From the NCBI RefSeq assembly GCF_035961655.1, contig NZ_CP108393.1:5999001-6063000 (forward strand): 64,000 nucleotides of DNA, in the 5' to 3' direction. The translations under genes and the position numbers were made by a program. Below, piece by piece: positions 50,767-61,806 of this stretch. The stretch is from Streptomyces sp. NBC_01317 (GTDB lineage: Bacteria; Actinomycetota; Actinomycetes; Streptomycetales; Streptomycetaceae). The notes beneath the pieces were generated by a model. That model did no database searches and had not been told where the DNA came from. It saw nothing but the letters and a program-made list of their open reading frames with translations. Every line of letters starts with the position of its first letter. The first letter of the stretch is position 1.

Positions 50767-52335
50767 ATGTCGGAACGACCACCCCAGCGCATCCCCAACC
50801 GCCAGCTCGCCGCGCTCATCGCGGAGGCCGGGTTCTCCCACGCCGGGCTCGCCCGCCGCGTGGACCAGCTCGGCATCGAACACGGCCTCGACCTGCGGTA
50901 CGACAAGACCTCGGTGACCCGCTGGTTACGCGGGCAGCAGCCGCGCGGCACCACCCCCGCGCTGATCGCCGAGGTCTTCACACGCCGGCTCGGACGCCGG
51001 CTCTCGGCCCAGGATCTCGGGCTCGACGCGTGTGCGCCGGTGTACGCGGGGCTCGAATTCGCCGCCAGTCCCGAAGAGGCCGTCGACATCGTCGGCGGGC
51101 TCTGGCGCAAGGACTCCGGCAGCCACGCCGAACTGCGCAAGATCGCGTTCACCCCGGCCGGACTGGTCGTCCCGAGCCGCGACTGGCTGATCGGCCGCGC
51201 CGACGAACGCGTCGGCCACCCCGACCTCGCCACCGGGAACGGACCAGGAGCCAACGGACCAGGAGCCAACGGGCCAGGAGCCAACGGGCCGGGAGCCAAC
51301 GGGCCGACGGCCCCGTACGACAAAGGCCCGCGCGGGTCACGGGACCCCGCCGCCCGCGAGCGCCGGACCCGCGTCCCCGCCCAGGGCCGCCCCGCCACCG
51401 TCCCCCGCCCGCGCACGGAACGCACCACCGGCCAGCGCGTCACCGCCGGGGACATCGCCGCGCTGCGGTCGGTCGGCGAGCTGTTCCGCGCGCTCGACCA
51501 GGCGTACGGCGGCGGCCACGCGCGCCAGGCCCTCGTCCGGTACCTGGAACACGAGGTCGAGCCGATACTGCGCGGACTGTACGGAGAGGCCACCGGGCGC
51601 CGCCTCTTCGCCGCCGCGGCCGACCTGACCCGGCTGGCGGGCTGGACCTCGTACGACATCGCCGCCCACGGCCTCGCCCAGCGGTACTTCGTCCAGGCCC
51701 TGCGCCTCTCCCAGGCCGCCGGGGACCGCGCCTACGGCTCGTACGTCCTGATCACCATGAGCCGCCAGGCCGTCTACCTCGGCCACGGCCGCGAGGCCGT
51801 CCAGCTGGCCCGCGTCGCCCAGCAGGGCGTCGGCTCCTCCGCGCCCCCGGTCGTCCAGGCCCTGCTGCACGCCGTCGAGGCGCGCGGGCACGGGGTCCTC
51901 GGCGAGGTACGGGCCTGCACCTCGTCCCTCGTACGGGCGGAACGCGCCCTGGAGACCTCACGGCCCGGGGACGACGTACCGCACTGGGGCCGGTACTTCG
52001 ACGAGGCGCAGCTCGCCGACGAGTTCGCGCACTCCTACCGCGACCTCCAGCAGTACCGCGCCGCCGTCCAGCACGCCGAACGCTCCCTCCAGCTGCGCGC
52101 GCCCGCCCTGGCGCGCAGCCGGCTCTTCTGCCGGGTGGTGCTCGCCACGGGCCGCCTCGGGCTCGGCGAACTGGACCAGGCGTGCCTGCTGGGCGCGGAG
52201 GCGGCCCAGCAGGCCGCCGAGATGCGGTCGGTACGGGCGGTGGAGTACGTACGCGACTTTGAACGCCGCCTGGAGCCGTTCCGGGACGCGGCGGCGGTAC
52301 GGAACTATCGCGACCGGGTCGCGACGATCGGCTGA
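50767..52335 (+). CDS. XRE-type transcriptional regulator with TPR-like repeats
   Basis: A 522-residue Streptomyces regulator. The N-terminal 100 residues form a helix-turn-helix of the type found in BldD/NsdA-like regulators (RQLAALIAEAGFSHAGLARR, TSVTRWLRGQQPRG). Then a Gly/Pro/Asn/Ala linker with four copies of GPGAN, then the helical TPR-like part (LTRLAGWTSYDIAAHGLAQR; YVLITMSRQAVYLGHGREAV; HAERSLQLRAPALARSRLF). It is the intact relative of the pseudogene at 41230-42056. Probably a developmental or metabolic regulator; targets unknown. Confidence 0.85.
   Translation: MSERPPQRIPNRQLAALIAEAGFSHAGLARRVDQLGIEHGLDLRYDKTSVTRWLRGQQPRGTTPALIAEVFTRRLGRRLSAQDLGLDACAPVYAGLEFAASPEEAVDIVGGLWRKDSGSHAELRKIAFTPAGLVVPSRDWLIGRADERVGHPDLATGNGPGANGPGANGPGANGPGANGPTAPYDKGPRGSRDPAARERRTRVPAQGRPATVPRPRTERTTGQRVTAGDIAALRSVGELFRALDQAYGGGHARQALVRYLEHEVEPILRGLYGEATGRRLFAAAADLTRLAGWTSYDIAAHGLAQRYFVQALRLSQAAGDRAYGSYVLITMSRQAVYLGHGREAVQLARVAQQGVGSSAPPVVQALLHAVEARGHGVLGEVRACTSSLVRAERALETSRPGDDVPHWGRYFDEAQLADEFAHSYRDLQQYRAAVQHAERSLQLRAPALARSRLFCRVVLATGRLGLGELDQACLLGAEAAQQAAEMRSVRAVEYVRDFERRLEPFRDAAAVRNYRDRVATIG
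51241..51300. repeat. In-frame 15-bp repeat, four copies
   Basis: Four copies of GGACCAGGAGCCAAC with A/G changes, coding GPGAN four times in the linker of the regulator. Period 15 keeps the frame, so copy-number change would lengthen the linker without a frameshift. Confidence 0.9.
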
Positions 52336-52378
52336 CGCGGCGCGTCCCGGCGTCCCGGCGTCCCGGCGTCCCGGGTTC

Positions 52379-53755
52379 CTACGCCTCCGTGTCCGCGGGC
52401 TTCACCCCCAGGTCCCGCAGGACGGCGTGGGCGGCCCTGCGGCCCGAGAACAGCGCGCCCTGCACGGTGTTGGTGTCCCGGTGGTCCCCGCACACGTACA
52501 GGCCGGACAGCAGCCGCACCGGCCGGTGCGGGTCGTGCGGCGCGGGCATCGCTGGTACGGCCTCCGGGGTGTGGTGCACGGCCAGCAACTCCCAGTCGTC
52601 CGTGGGGGTTCCGTACACCCCGGCCAGCTGCGCCCGCACGACGCGGTCCAACTCCCGGGCCGGGGGCGGGGTGCCGAGCACGGTGGAGGACACCAGGACC
52701 CGGCCGTCCGGCGTACGGGACGGGTCGACCGCGCTCATCACGGCCGTGTGCGCGACCGGGCCGCCCGTCTCGGCGTCCAGGACGAGGGCCGGATCGGCCG
52801 ACGGGGCGGTGGGGGCGGTGTGGTGAAGGACCGTCACCGGGTGGAAGTCCGGCACCCGCAGCCCCGGCAGTAACTCCGCGGCGGCGCGCGCGCCGGTCGC
52901 CACGAGCAGGGAACGGCACGCGATCTCGCCGTGTTCCTTGGTGGCGACGCGGTTGATCGATGCCTCCGTCACCCACACGTCCGTCACGACGGTGCCGGGC
53001 GGCAGCGTCCGCGCGAGCAGCTCCGGCAGGGCGGACGCGCCGCCCGCGGGGACGCAGAGCCGGCCCCGGGCGTACGCGCGCAGCGCGAGGTCGGCGCGGT
53101 GGCTGGACGTCGACAGGCCCGGGTCGCCCAGCAGCGCGGTCAGGAGCGGGCGTACGAAGCCGTCGACCGCGGAGGCGGGGAGGCCGCTGGCGGCGAGGGC
53201 GGCGTGGGTGGGGCGGTCGGGCCGCGCGCGGCGGGTGGCCGCGGGTCCGAGGGCGGTCCGGTCCTGGCGGGCCCGCGCGGGGGCGCTCGCGAGGGCGCGT
53301 GCGGTGGTGAGTGCGCGGTGTGCGCGCCTGGGTGGGCGGGGGGTCAGCTCGACGCCGCGCCTCCTTTCGGTGGCGCCGCTCCTTTCGACGGTGCCGGCGC
53401 TTGCGGCGCTGCCGGCGAGGCCGGTCCTTTCGATCGTGCCGGCGCGGTGGAGCCGCCCGTTCCGCCGGACGAGCACGCCGGGCGAGAACATCCGCAGCGC
53501 GATGCCCTCCAGGGCGGGGGTGTGGAGCAGCTCCGGATACGCGGTACTGAGCAACGGCCCCACCCGGTCCAGGCGGAAGCCGTCCACATGCTCCGTGCTC
53601 ATACGACCGCCGGGGTGAGGGGCGGCCTCCAGAACGCGGACGCTCACGCCCGCGGCGGTCAGATGATGCGCGGCGGCGAGGCCGGCGATGCCGGCGCCGA
53701 TGATGACAACGTCTTGCGCTGTGTGCGCGGTCCTTGTGTGGGTGCTGCTGAGCAC
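52379..53755 (-). CDS. FAD-dependent oxidoreductase (amine-oxidase type)
   Basis: A 458-residue flavoprotein. The FAD-binding motif is DVVIIGAGIAGLAAAHHLTA near residue 15-34, followed by VLEAAPHPGGRMSTEHVDGF typical of the protoporphyrinogen/phytoene oxidoreductase superfamily; the C-terminus has the second FAD contact GLYVCGDHRDTNTVQGALFS. Residues about 110-170 are Arg/Ala/Pro-rich. Substrate unknown. GTG start. The gene lies downstream of a 900-base region full of repeats. Confidence 0.88.
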   Translation of the reverse strand: MLSSTHTRTAHTAQDVVIIGAGIAGLAAAHHLTAAGVSVRVLEAAPHPGGRMSTEHVDGFRLDRVGPLLSTAYPELLHTPALEGIALRMFSPGVLVRRNGRLHRAGTIERTGLAGSAASAGTVERSGATERRRGVELTPRPPRRAHRALTTARALASAPARARQDRTALGPAATRRARPDRPTHAALAASGLPASAVDGFVRPLLTALLGDPGLSTSSHRADLALRAYARGRLCVPAGGASALPELLARTLPPGTVVTDVWVTEASINRVATKEHGEIACRSLLVATGARAAAELLPGLRVPDFHPVTVLHHTAPTAPSADPALVLDAETGGPVAHTAVMSAVDPSRTPDGRVLVSSTVLGTPPPARELDRVVRAQLAGVYGTPTDDWELLAVHHTPEAVPAMPAPHDPHRPVRLLSGLYVCGDHRDTNTVQGALFSGRRAAHAVLRDLGVKPADTEA

Positions 53756-53907
53756 GTGGCCCTCCCCGAGGTCGTCTTCCCGAGTTCACGACGAGCGTAG
53801 GAAGGGGGCGGGGTGGGGGTGGCCGCGCGTGGGGTGGGGCATGGGGGCATGGGCGGCGCGTGTGCCCGGTGTTCGTCGCGCTTCCTTGTGCCGGTGCGTT
53901 TGGTTGC

Positions 53908-53940
53908 GCTTACTGATTGTCCTCAATCGCCGGACGGGCT
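53908..53940 (+). repeat. Left 33-bp inverted terminal repeat
   Basis: Identical, in reverse complement, to 54565-54597. It contains the dispersed repeat CCTCAATCGCCGGACGGGCT preceded by GCTTACTGATTGT. Confidence 0.9.
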
Positions 53941-53973
53941 GGGTTTGTCGTGGTGGCGGGGGGTGGGGCCTGC

Positions 53974-54083
53974 GGAGGTACGTATGTCCGGACTGCATGT
54001 TTTACGGCGCCTCAGGGACTTGTATGGCTCACCGGTAGTCATGCGCCACAAAACACGCTTTACGTCCGGACACACGCACCTCC
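53974..54083 (+). repeat. Palindromic element A (about 110 bp)
   Basis: Outer arms 53974-53993 and 54064-54083 pair at 17 of 20 positions, with GC-rich flanks pairing further out. The inner part has ACTGCATGTTTTACG near the left arm and CACAAAACACGCTTTACG near the right. It is homologous to element B (54398-54511) in the opposite direction. Confidence 0.8.
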
Positions 54084-54180
54084 TCCGACCCCACCCCCCT
54101 CACGCCGAGGGTGAGCTCAACGACCCCGCCGGCCCGGGGCGCCTCACCTCTGCCCGGTGGACGGTGCCGCTTACCAACGT

Positions 54181-54326
54181 CCTCAAACGCCGGACGGGCT
54201 GGAGTGTGGCCCTGCCCGGTGCTCGGGCGCGGCTTACCAATGTCCTCAAACGCCGGACGGGCTGGATGGTTCCCCTGTGCGGTGCGGGGGTGCGGGTTAC
54301 CGATGTCGTCAATCGCCGGACGGGCT
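54181..54326 (+). repeat. Three dispersed 20-bp repeats (GCCGGACGGGCT family)
   Basis: Copies at 54181-54200 (CCTCAAACGCCGGACGGGCT), 54244-54263 (same) and 54307-54326 (CGTCAATCGCCGGACGGGCT), each about 63 bases apart, each followed by GGA. A partial copy is near 54352-54363. This word is familiar from intergenic regions of many Streptomyces. Because of the CCGG centre it may act as a short hairpin. Confidence 0.9.
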
Positions 54327-54397
54327 GGAAGTGGCCCCGGTGGTCTCCAAGGCCGGACGGGCCGGGGTTGTCTTGAACGCGGGCGTGGAAGGGGGAC

Positions 54398-54511
54398 GGG
54401 CAGGGGTCGTGTCCGGAACGTAGAGCGTGTTTTGTGTCGCGTGGCCCCGGTGAACTGAACGACCCGCCGAACGCGACGTAAAACATGCAGTGCAGGACAC
54501 GACCCCTGCCC
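54398..54511 (-). repeat. Palindromic element B (about 114 bp)
   Basis: Outer arms GGGCAGGGGTCGTGTCC (54398-54414) and its exact complement (54495-54511). The inner part (ACGTAGAGCGTGTTTTGTG left, ACGTAAAACATGCAGTGC right) is the reverse complement of the inner part of element A with changes, so A and B are members of one family in opposite orientation. Confidence 0.8.
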
Positions 54512-54564
54512 GGCCCCCGGCAACAACCCGCGGACAAAGCCCCGGCCCGCAGCGGGCACAACCA

Positions 54565-54597
54565 AGCCCGTCCGGCGATTGAGGACAATCAGTAAGC
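54565..54597 (-). repeat. Right 33-bp inverted terminal repeat
   Basis: Reverse complement of 53908-53940, identical over 33 bases. Closes the nested inverted structure. Confidence 0.9.
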
Positions 54598-54664
54598 CGC
54601 GCCCACCACCGTGCGCACCGCACAAACAGGCCGCCGGCACCGGGCGCCGCGACGCCCAAGGGCG

Positions 54665-55555
54665 TCAAGACAAGGCCGCCCCCACCGCCTCCCCCACCGT
54701 CGGGAACGCGAACGTGAAGCCCGACTCCCGCAGCCGCGCCGGCAGCACCCGCTGACTCGTCAGGATGTCCGACGACAGCTCCCCCAACGCCGCCCGCAAC
54801 ACCACCCCCGGCACCGGAAACAGCGTGGGCCGCCCCAACGCCGCCCCCATCGCCGCCGTCACCTCGCGGTTCGTCGCCGGTGACGGGGCCGTCAGGTTCA
54901 CCGGGCCCTCCAGCGACTCCGTGTCGATCACGTGCCGCAGCGCCGCCACATGGTCGTGCAGCGCGATGAAGCTCCAGTACTGGTTCCCCGAGCCCAGCCG
55001 CCCGCCCAGACCCGCGCGGAACAGCGGGAACAGCCGTCCCCACGCACCGCCCTTGGGCGACACCACGAGCCCCGAGCGGGTGAACACCGTGCGGATGCCC
55101 GCCTCTTCCGCCGCCGAGGCCGCCTCCTCCCACTCCACGCACAGCGACGGCAGGAAGCCCTCACCCGGCGGCGCCGACTCGTCGACCGCCCGGTCGCCCG
55201 TGTCGCCGTAGAACCCCACGGCGGAGCCGGAGACCAGCACGCGGGGCCGTACCTCCAGCGACGCCACGGCCTCCGCGATCGCCGCCGTGCCGAGGACACG
55301 GCTGTCGCGGAGTTCCTTCTTGTACGCGTCGGTCCACCGGTGGTCGCCGATGCCCGCCCCCGCCAGGTGGACGACCGCCTCGCACCCGTGCAGCCCCGCC
55401 GTGTCGACGTACTGCCGTACCGGGTCCCACTCCACCTCGTCGCCGGTCCGCGAGGGGCGTCTCACCAGGCGCACCACCTCGTGCCCGTCCGCGCGCAGGG
55501 AGCTGACAAGAGCCGTGCCGATGAGCCCGGTGGAGCCGGTGACCGCGATCTTCAT
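54665..55555 (-). CDS. TIGR01777-family NAD-dependent epimerase-like protein
   Basis: A 296-residue short-chain-type protein of the TIGR01777/YfcH group: KIAVTGSTGLIGTALVSSLR (dinucleotide binding), VEWDPVRQYVDTAGLHGC, VHLAGAGIGDHRWTDAYK, and RTVFTRSGLVVSPKGGAWG. The C-terminal DUF1731 part is present (GRPTLFPVPGVVLRAALGE). Reaction unknown; often described as a cell-division inhibitor or epimerase by similarity only. The start at 55555 is MKIAVTG. Confidence 0.92.
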   Translation of the reverse strand: MKIAVTGSTGLIGTALVSSLRADGHEVVRLVRRPSRTGDEVEWDPVRQYVDTAGLHGCEAVVHLAGAGIGDHRWTDAYKKELRDSRVLGTAAIAEAVASLEVRPRVLVSGSAVGFYGDTGDRAVDESAPPGEGFLPSLCVEWEEAASAAEEAGIRTVFTRSGLVVSPKGGAWGRLFPLFRAGLGGRLGSGNQYWSFIALHDHVAALRHVIDTESLEGPVNLTAPSPATNREVTAAMGAALGRPTLFPVPGVVLRAALGELSSDILTSQRVLPARLRESGFTFAFPTVGEAVGAALS

Positions 55556-55598
55556 GCGCCCATCCTGCCCCCGGGACGCCCCATGGCACAGTTGCGCC

Positions 55599-56093
55599 AT
55601 GTCGGAATCGCAGATACGTCCCGCCGTTCAGGACGACGACGAGGCGCTGGGGCGGCTCGACCGGGAGACCTGGTCGCCGCTCCACGCCGTGCACCCACGA
55701 CCGCGCCCGCCCTACGAGCCGTTCTACGACGACCGGCACCGCCCCGAGGAACACCTCGTCGCGGAGATCGGCGACCGCCTGGTCGGGTACGTCAGGATCG
55801 GCCGCCCCACCCCGCTCGCGTGCAACGCGCACGTACGGCAGATCCAGGGTCTCGCGGTACGGGAGTCGGCGCGCGGCCACGGCGTGGGCCGGGCGCTGCT
55901 GCGCGCGGCGGCGCTGCACGCGCGCAACCAGGGCGCGCGCCGGCTGACCCTGCGGGTGCTGGGGCACAACCTGCCGGCGCGGCGGCTGTACGAGGCCGAG
56001 GGCTTCGCCGTGGAGGGCGTGCTGCCCGGGGAGTTCCTGCTGGACGGGGAGTACGTGGACGACGTGCTGATGGGCCGTTCGCTCCTGGGGTGA
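55599..56093 (+). CDS. GNAT family N-acetyltransferase
   Basis: A 164-residue GNAT enzyme with IQGLAVRESARGHGVGRALL as the acetyl-CoA loop and LRVLGHNLPARRLYEAEGFA as the closing helix-strand. C-terminal EFLLDGEYVDDVLMGR is typical of the RimI-like group. Divergent from the TIGR01777 gene with 43 bases between starts. Substrate unknown. Confidence 0.9.
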   Translation: MSESQIRPAVQDDDEALGRLDRETWSPLHAVHPRPRPPYEPFYDDRHRPEEHLVAEIGDRLVGYVRIGRPTPLACNAHVRQIQGLAVRESARGHGVGRALLRAAALHARNQGARRLTLRVLGHNLPARRLYEAEGFAVEGVLPGEFLLDGEYVDDVLMGRSLLG

Positions 56094-56143
56094 GAGGCCC
56101 CTGGGGTGAGGGACCCCTGGCCCTGGGGTGAGAGACCTGAACC

Positions 56144-56665
56144 TCAGGGCGTACCGAAGCGCTCCGACAGCCGGGGGAACCGGTCCGCGAGCGCCGTCGT
56201 GTCCTCGAAGTCGACCGGCGTGCCCTCCGGCTCCGCCGGCTGCGCCGCCACGCCGAGGTCCGGCGCCACCACACCCGTCAGCTGTTCGTACGCCTCGTCC
56301 GCCGCGTACCCCAGCTCCTCGCCGTCCCCGTCGAGATCCTCGTCGAACTCGTCCAGCAGCTCCGCGAGGCTGTCCGGGTCGTGGAGTCCGCCCTCGAAGA
56401 TCTCGCGTCCCTGGCCGATGAGCCAGCAGCGGAAGTAGTCGAACGCGTCGTCGCTCGCCCCGCCGAGGAGGACGGCCGCCGCGCCCCACAGGTCCCAGTG
56501 GTACGCGCGGTTGTACCGGGCCTCGAAGTGCCGCGCGAAGTCCAGGACGGAGTCGGGGTCGAGCTGGAGCAGCCGCTCCACCAGCAGCTCGGCGTGGTCC
56601 TCGGGGTCGCCGTCGGCGGCCTCGCGGGTGCTGTCGATGATCTCCCAGAACTCCGTCTCGTCCAT
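56144..56665 (-). CDS. DUF4240 domain protein
   Basis: A 173-residue acidic soluble protein. Begins MDETEFWEIIDSTREAADGD (the DUF4240 signature), followed by DFARHFEARYNRAYHWDLWG and FRCWLIGQGREIFEGGLHDP. Function unknown. Convergent with the GNAT gene; a short repeat GGGGTGAGRG at 56090-56132 separates them. Confidence 0.9.
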   Translation of the reverse strand: MDETEFWEIIDSTREAADGDPEDHAELLVERLLQLDPDSVLDFARHFEARYNRAYHWDLWGAAAVLLGGASDDAFDYFRCWLIGQGREIFEGGLHDPDSLAELLDEFDEDLDGDGEELGYAADEAYEQLTGVVAPDLGVAAQPAEPEGTPVDFEDTTALADRFPRLSERFGTP

Positions 56666-56837
56666 CACGGGTCCAGCATCGTGGTTGGCGGGGGCCCGCG
56701 CACGCGGAGGCGCCGAAATGAGGGGGTGAAATGGGGAGTGAATCGTGAGTCGGAAGAAGTCGGACAGAAGATGTCGCCTTTTTGTGTGACGGTCGGTGGA
56801 ACGGTCGGGAAGCGGCCGGAACCGATGGAGGTGGCGG

Positions 56838-57755
56838 ATGACGGAACAGCCGTTGACGGGGAGGACCGCGCTCGTGGCGGGGGCGACCCGGGGCGCGGGT
56901 CGGGCGATCGCGGTGGGGCTCGGCGCGGCCGGCGCGACCGTGTACGTGACGGGGCGTACGACCCGGGAGAAGGCCAGCGAGGTCGGGCGGACCACGGAGA
57001 CCATCGAGGGGACGGCCGAGCTGGTGACCGCCGCGGGCGGCGAGGGGATCGCCGTACCGACCGACCATCTGGAGCCCGAGCAGGTCCGCGCGCTGGTGGC
57101 CAGGATCGACCGGGAGCAGGGCCGGCTGGACGTGCTGGTGAACGACGTCTGGGGCGGTGAGCACCTGGTCGAGTTCGGCAAGAAGATGTGGGAGACGGAG
57201 CTGGAACGGGGGCTGCGGATGCTGGAGCTGAGCGTGAAGACCCACGCCATCACCAGCAGCTGCGCGCTCCCGCTGCTGGTCCGCAGGCCCGGCGGGCTGG
57301 TGGTCGAGGTCACGGACGGCACCGCCGAGACGAACAAGGCGTTCCGCGAGAACTTCTACTACGACCTCGCCAAGAACGGCCCCATCAGGATGGCGTTCAA
57401 CCTCGCCGAGGATCTCAGGAGCGTCGGCGGTACGGCCGTCTCCGTCACCCCGGGCTTCCTCCGCTCGGAGCAGATGCTCGACTTCTTCGGCGTACGGGAG
57501 GAGAACTGGCGCGACGGGGTACGCAAGGACGCGGCGTTCGCGATCTCCGAGTCCCCGGCCTTCGTCGGCCGGGCGGTCGCCGCGCTGGCCTCGGACCCGG
57601 ACCGGCACCGGTGGACCGGGCAGTCGCTGTCCAGCTTCTCGCTGGCCCAGGCGTACGGGTTCACCGACGCGGACGGCAGCACCCCGAACGCGTGGGGGTA
57701 CATCACGGACGTCGTGAACGGCGGGAAGGACGCCCCGGCGAGCGACTACCGCTGA
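56838..57755 (+). CDS. SDR-family oxidoreductase
   Basis: A 305-residue short-chain dehydrogenase/reductase. Dinucleotide-binding motif LVAGATRGAGRAIAVGLG, then LDVLVNDVWGGE (NNAG-like, diverged), and catalytic YDLAK (YxxxK) in FYYDLAKNGPIRMAFNLAED. The C-terminus is long compared with classic SDRs. Substrate unknown. GGTGGCGG before the ATG. Convergent with the YafY-type regulator. Confidence 0.9.
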   Translation: MTEQPLTGRTALVAGATRGAGRAIAVGLGAAGATVYVTGRTTREKASEVGRTTETIEGTAELVTAAGGEGIAVPTDHLEPEQVRALVARIDREQGRLDVLVNDVWGGEHLVEFGKKMWETELERGLRMLELSVKTHAITSSCALPLLVRRPGGLVVEVTDGTAETNKAFRENFYYDLAKNGPIRMAFNLAEDLRSVGGTAVSVTPGFLRSEQMLDFFGVREENWRDGVRKDAAFAISESPAFVGRAVAALASDPDRHRWTGQSLSSFSLAQAYGFTDADGSTPNAWGYITDVVNGGKDAPASDYR

Positions 57756-57810
57756 GCGGGGAGGAGCCGGCCGCCCCTCACCCGCCGAGCCGGCGACAGC
57801 CGCACGCCCC

Positions 57811-58776
57811 TCACCCGTACAGCGCCCGTACCCGCTCCGCCGACTCGGCGAAGCGCTTGCGCAGGGTGAGGGGCGCCAGCACCTCCACCTCCGCCCCCAG
57901 GACCAGCAGTTGGCTGTGCGCCACCTCCTCGGACTCCACCGGCAGCGTCAGCGTGACGCGGCCCTGGTCGTCCGGGGCGGGCGCCGCCTCGATCGCCTCG
58001 CGCGCCGACGCGCGGTCCACGGCGTACGGCAGGGCGCGGACGCCCTCCGGGGAGAGGCGGATCTCGATCTCCGTACGGAGCAGGGAGCGCGCGAACTGCG
58101 CCGCGCGCTCCTCCCAGAAGGCAGGGAGGTCGAAGGACTCGTCCCGTACGAAACGTTCCGCCAGCGGCTCCACCGCCGTGAAGCGGTCGAGCCGGTACAC
58201 CCGGAAGCTGCCCCCGGCGCACGCGCACAGGTACCAGACGCCCGCTTTCAGCACGAGCCCGTACGGCGCCAGCTCCCGCTCCACCTCCCCGTCCGCGCGC
58301 CGGTAGCGGGCCGACAGCAGCCGGTCGCCCCACACGGCCTCCGCGATCGCGGGCAGCGACTCGGGGGTCTCCGGCTCCTGGTACCAGGCGGGCGCGTCCA
58401 GATGGAAGCGCCGCGCCGCCGACTCCGAGGCGTCCCGCAGCGACGGCAGCAGCGCCGCCGACACCTTGAGCCGCGCCGCGGAGGACACGTCGTCCAGCCC
58501 CATCTCCCGCAGCGCCCCGGGCACCCCGGACAGGAACAGCGCCTCCGCCTCCCCGCGCGCCAGCCCCGTCAGCCGGGTGCGGTACCCGCCGACCAGCCGG
58601 TACCCGCCAGTCCTGCCCCGGTCCGCGTACACCGGCACCCCGGCCTCGGAGAGCGCCTGGGCGTCCCGCGTGATGGTGCGCTCCGAGACCTCCAGCGCAC
58701 CGGCCAGTTCGGCGGCCGTCATGGACGGTCTGGACTGGAGGAGGAGCACCATCTTGATCAGCCTGGCTGCGCGCAT
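57811..58776 (-). CDS. YafY-type HTH/WYL transcriptional regulator
   Basis: A 321-residue regulator: N-terminal DeoR-like helix-turn-helix (AARLIKMVLLLQSRPSMTAA, then ELAGALEVSERTITRD) and a C-terminal WYL domain (REL-APYGLVLKAGVWYLCA, FRVYRLDRFTAVEPL). WYL regulators bind nucleic-acid or nucleotide ligands in some cases (PafB and PafC belong to the same superfamily). An alternative start three codons upstream (58785) is possible. Ligand and targets unknown. Confidence 0.9.
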   Translation of the reverse strand: MRAARLIKMVLLLQSRPSMTAAELAGALEVSERTITRDAQALSEAGVPVYADRGRTGGYRLVGGYRTRLTGLARGEAEALFLSGVPGALREMGLDDVSSAARLKVSAALLPSLRDASESAARRFHLDAPAWYQEPETPESLPAIAEAVWGDRLLSARYRRADGEVERELAPYGLVLKAGVWYLCACAGGSFRVYRLDRFTAVEPLAERFVRDESFDLPAFWEERAAQFARSLLRTEIEIRLSPEGVRALPYAVDRASAREAIEAAPAPDDQGRVTLTLPVESEEVAHSQLLVLGAEVEVLAPLTLRKRFAESAERVRALYG

Positions 58777-58904
58777 GGCCCCCATGATGCCCGGGAAAAC
58801 GCCGGGAAACCCCTGCCGCGCGGCGACAGGGGTTTCGGGGCGGAATCCGTGCGGGGAGGCAGGATCCGTACAGGGGAGAGGGCGGAGGGTGCGGCGCGGG
58901 GGGC

Positions 58905-61589
<2,685 letters not shown>

Positions 61590-61686
61590 GGTCGCCGCCT
61601 TCCGGACAGGAGGGGGGTGGAGAAGGGCCTTGTCTGGCAGGACAGGGCGAAGGACTGGGTGCAGTCCGCGTTCGACTGTAAGTCGC

Positions 61687-61703
61687 TGATCGATGATCGA
61701 TCA
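61687..61703. promoter_or_regulatory. Candidate GntR operator upstream of aceE
   Basis: TGATCGATGATCGATCA is a perfect palindrome with a central G, 98 bases upstream of the aceE start and 104 bases from the end of the GntR gene. FadR-type GntR proteins bind short palindromes of this kind. Confidence 0.6.
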
Positions 61704-61806
61704 AAGGGGTGCTGGGTAAAACTTCACGTTCTGAAGAAAGTGGCATTCCGTGCCGTGGACCAGGGCACCCAGTGACGCTCGATAAGTCATGTCAAAAGGG
61801 CATGAA

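Larger units (their letters stand above)
53756..54664. other. Repeat-rich intergenic region, no gene supported
   Basis: These 909 bases contain no convincing gene. They hold 33-bp inverted terminal repeats, two homologous palindromic elements of about 110 bases in opposite orientation, and four full copies plus one partial copy of a dispersed 20-base repeat. All open frames here are repeat shadows. Confidence 0.85.

Noticed and set aside
54181..54586. Possible CRISPR-like array
   Set aside because: Copies of the 20-base repeat are few, partly inverted, and vary in sequence; the intervening sequences are related to each other rather than unique spacers. No cas genes are present.
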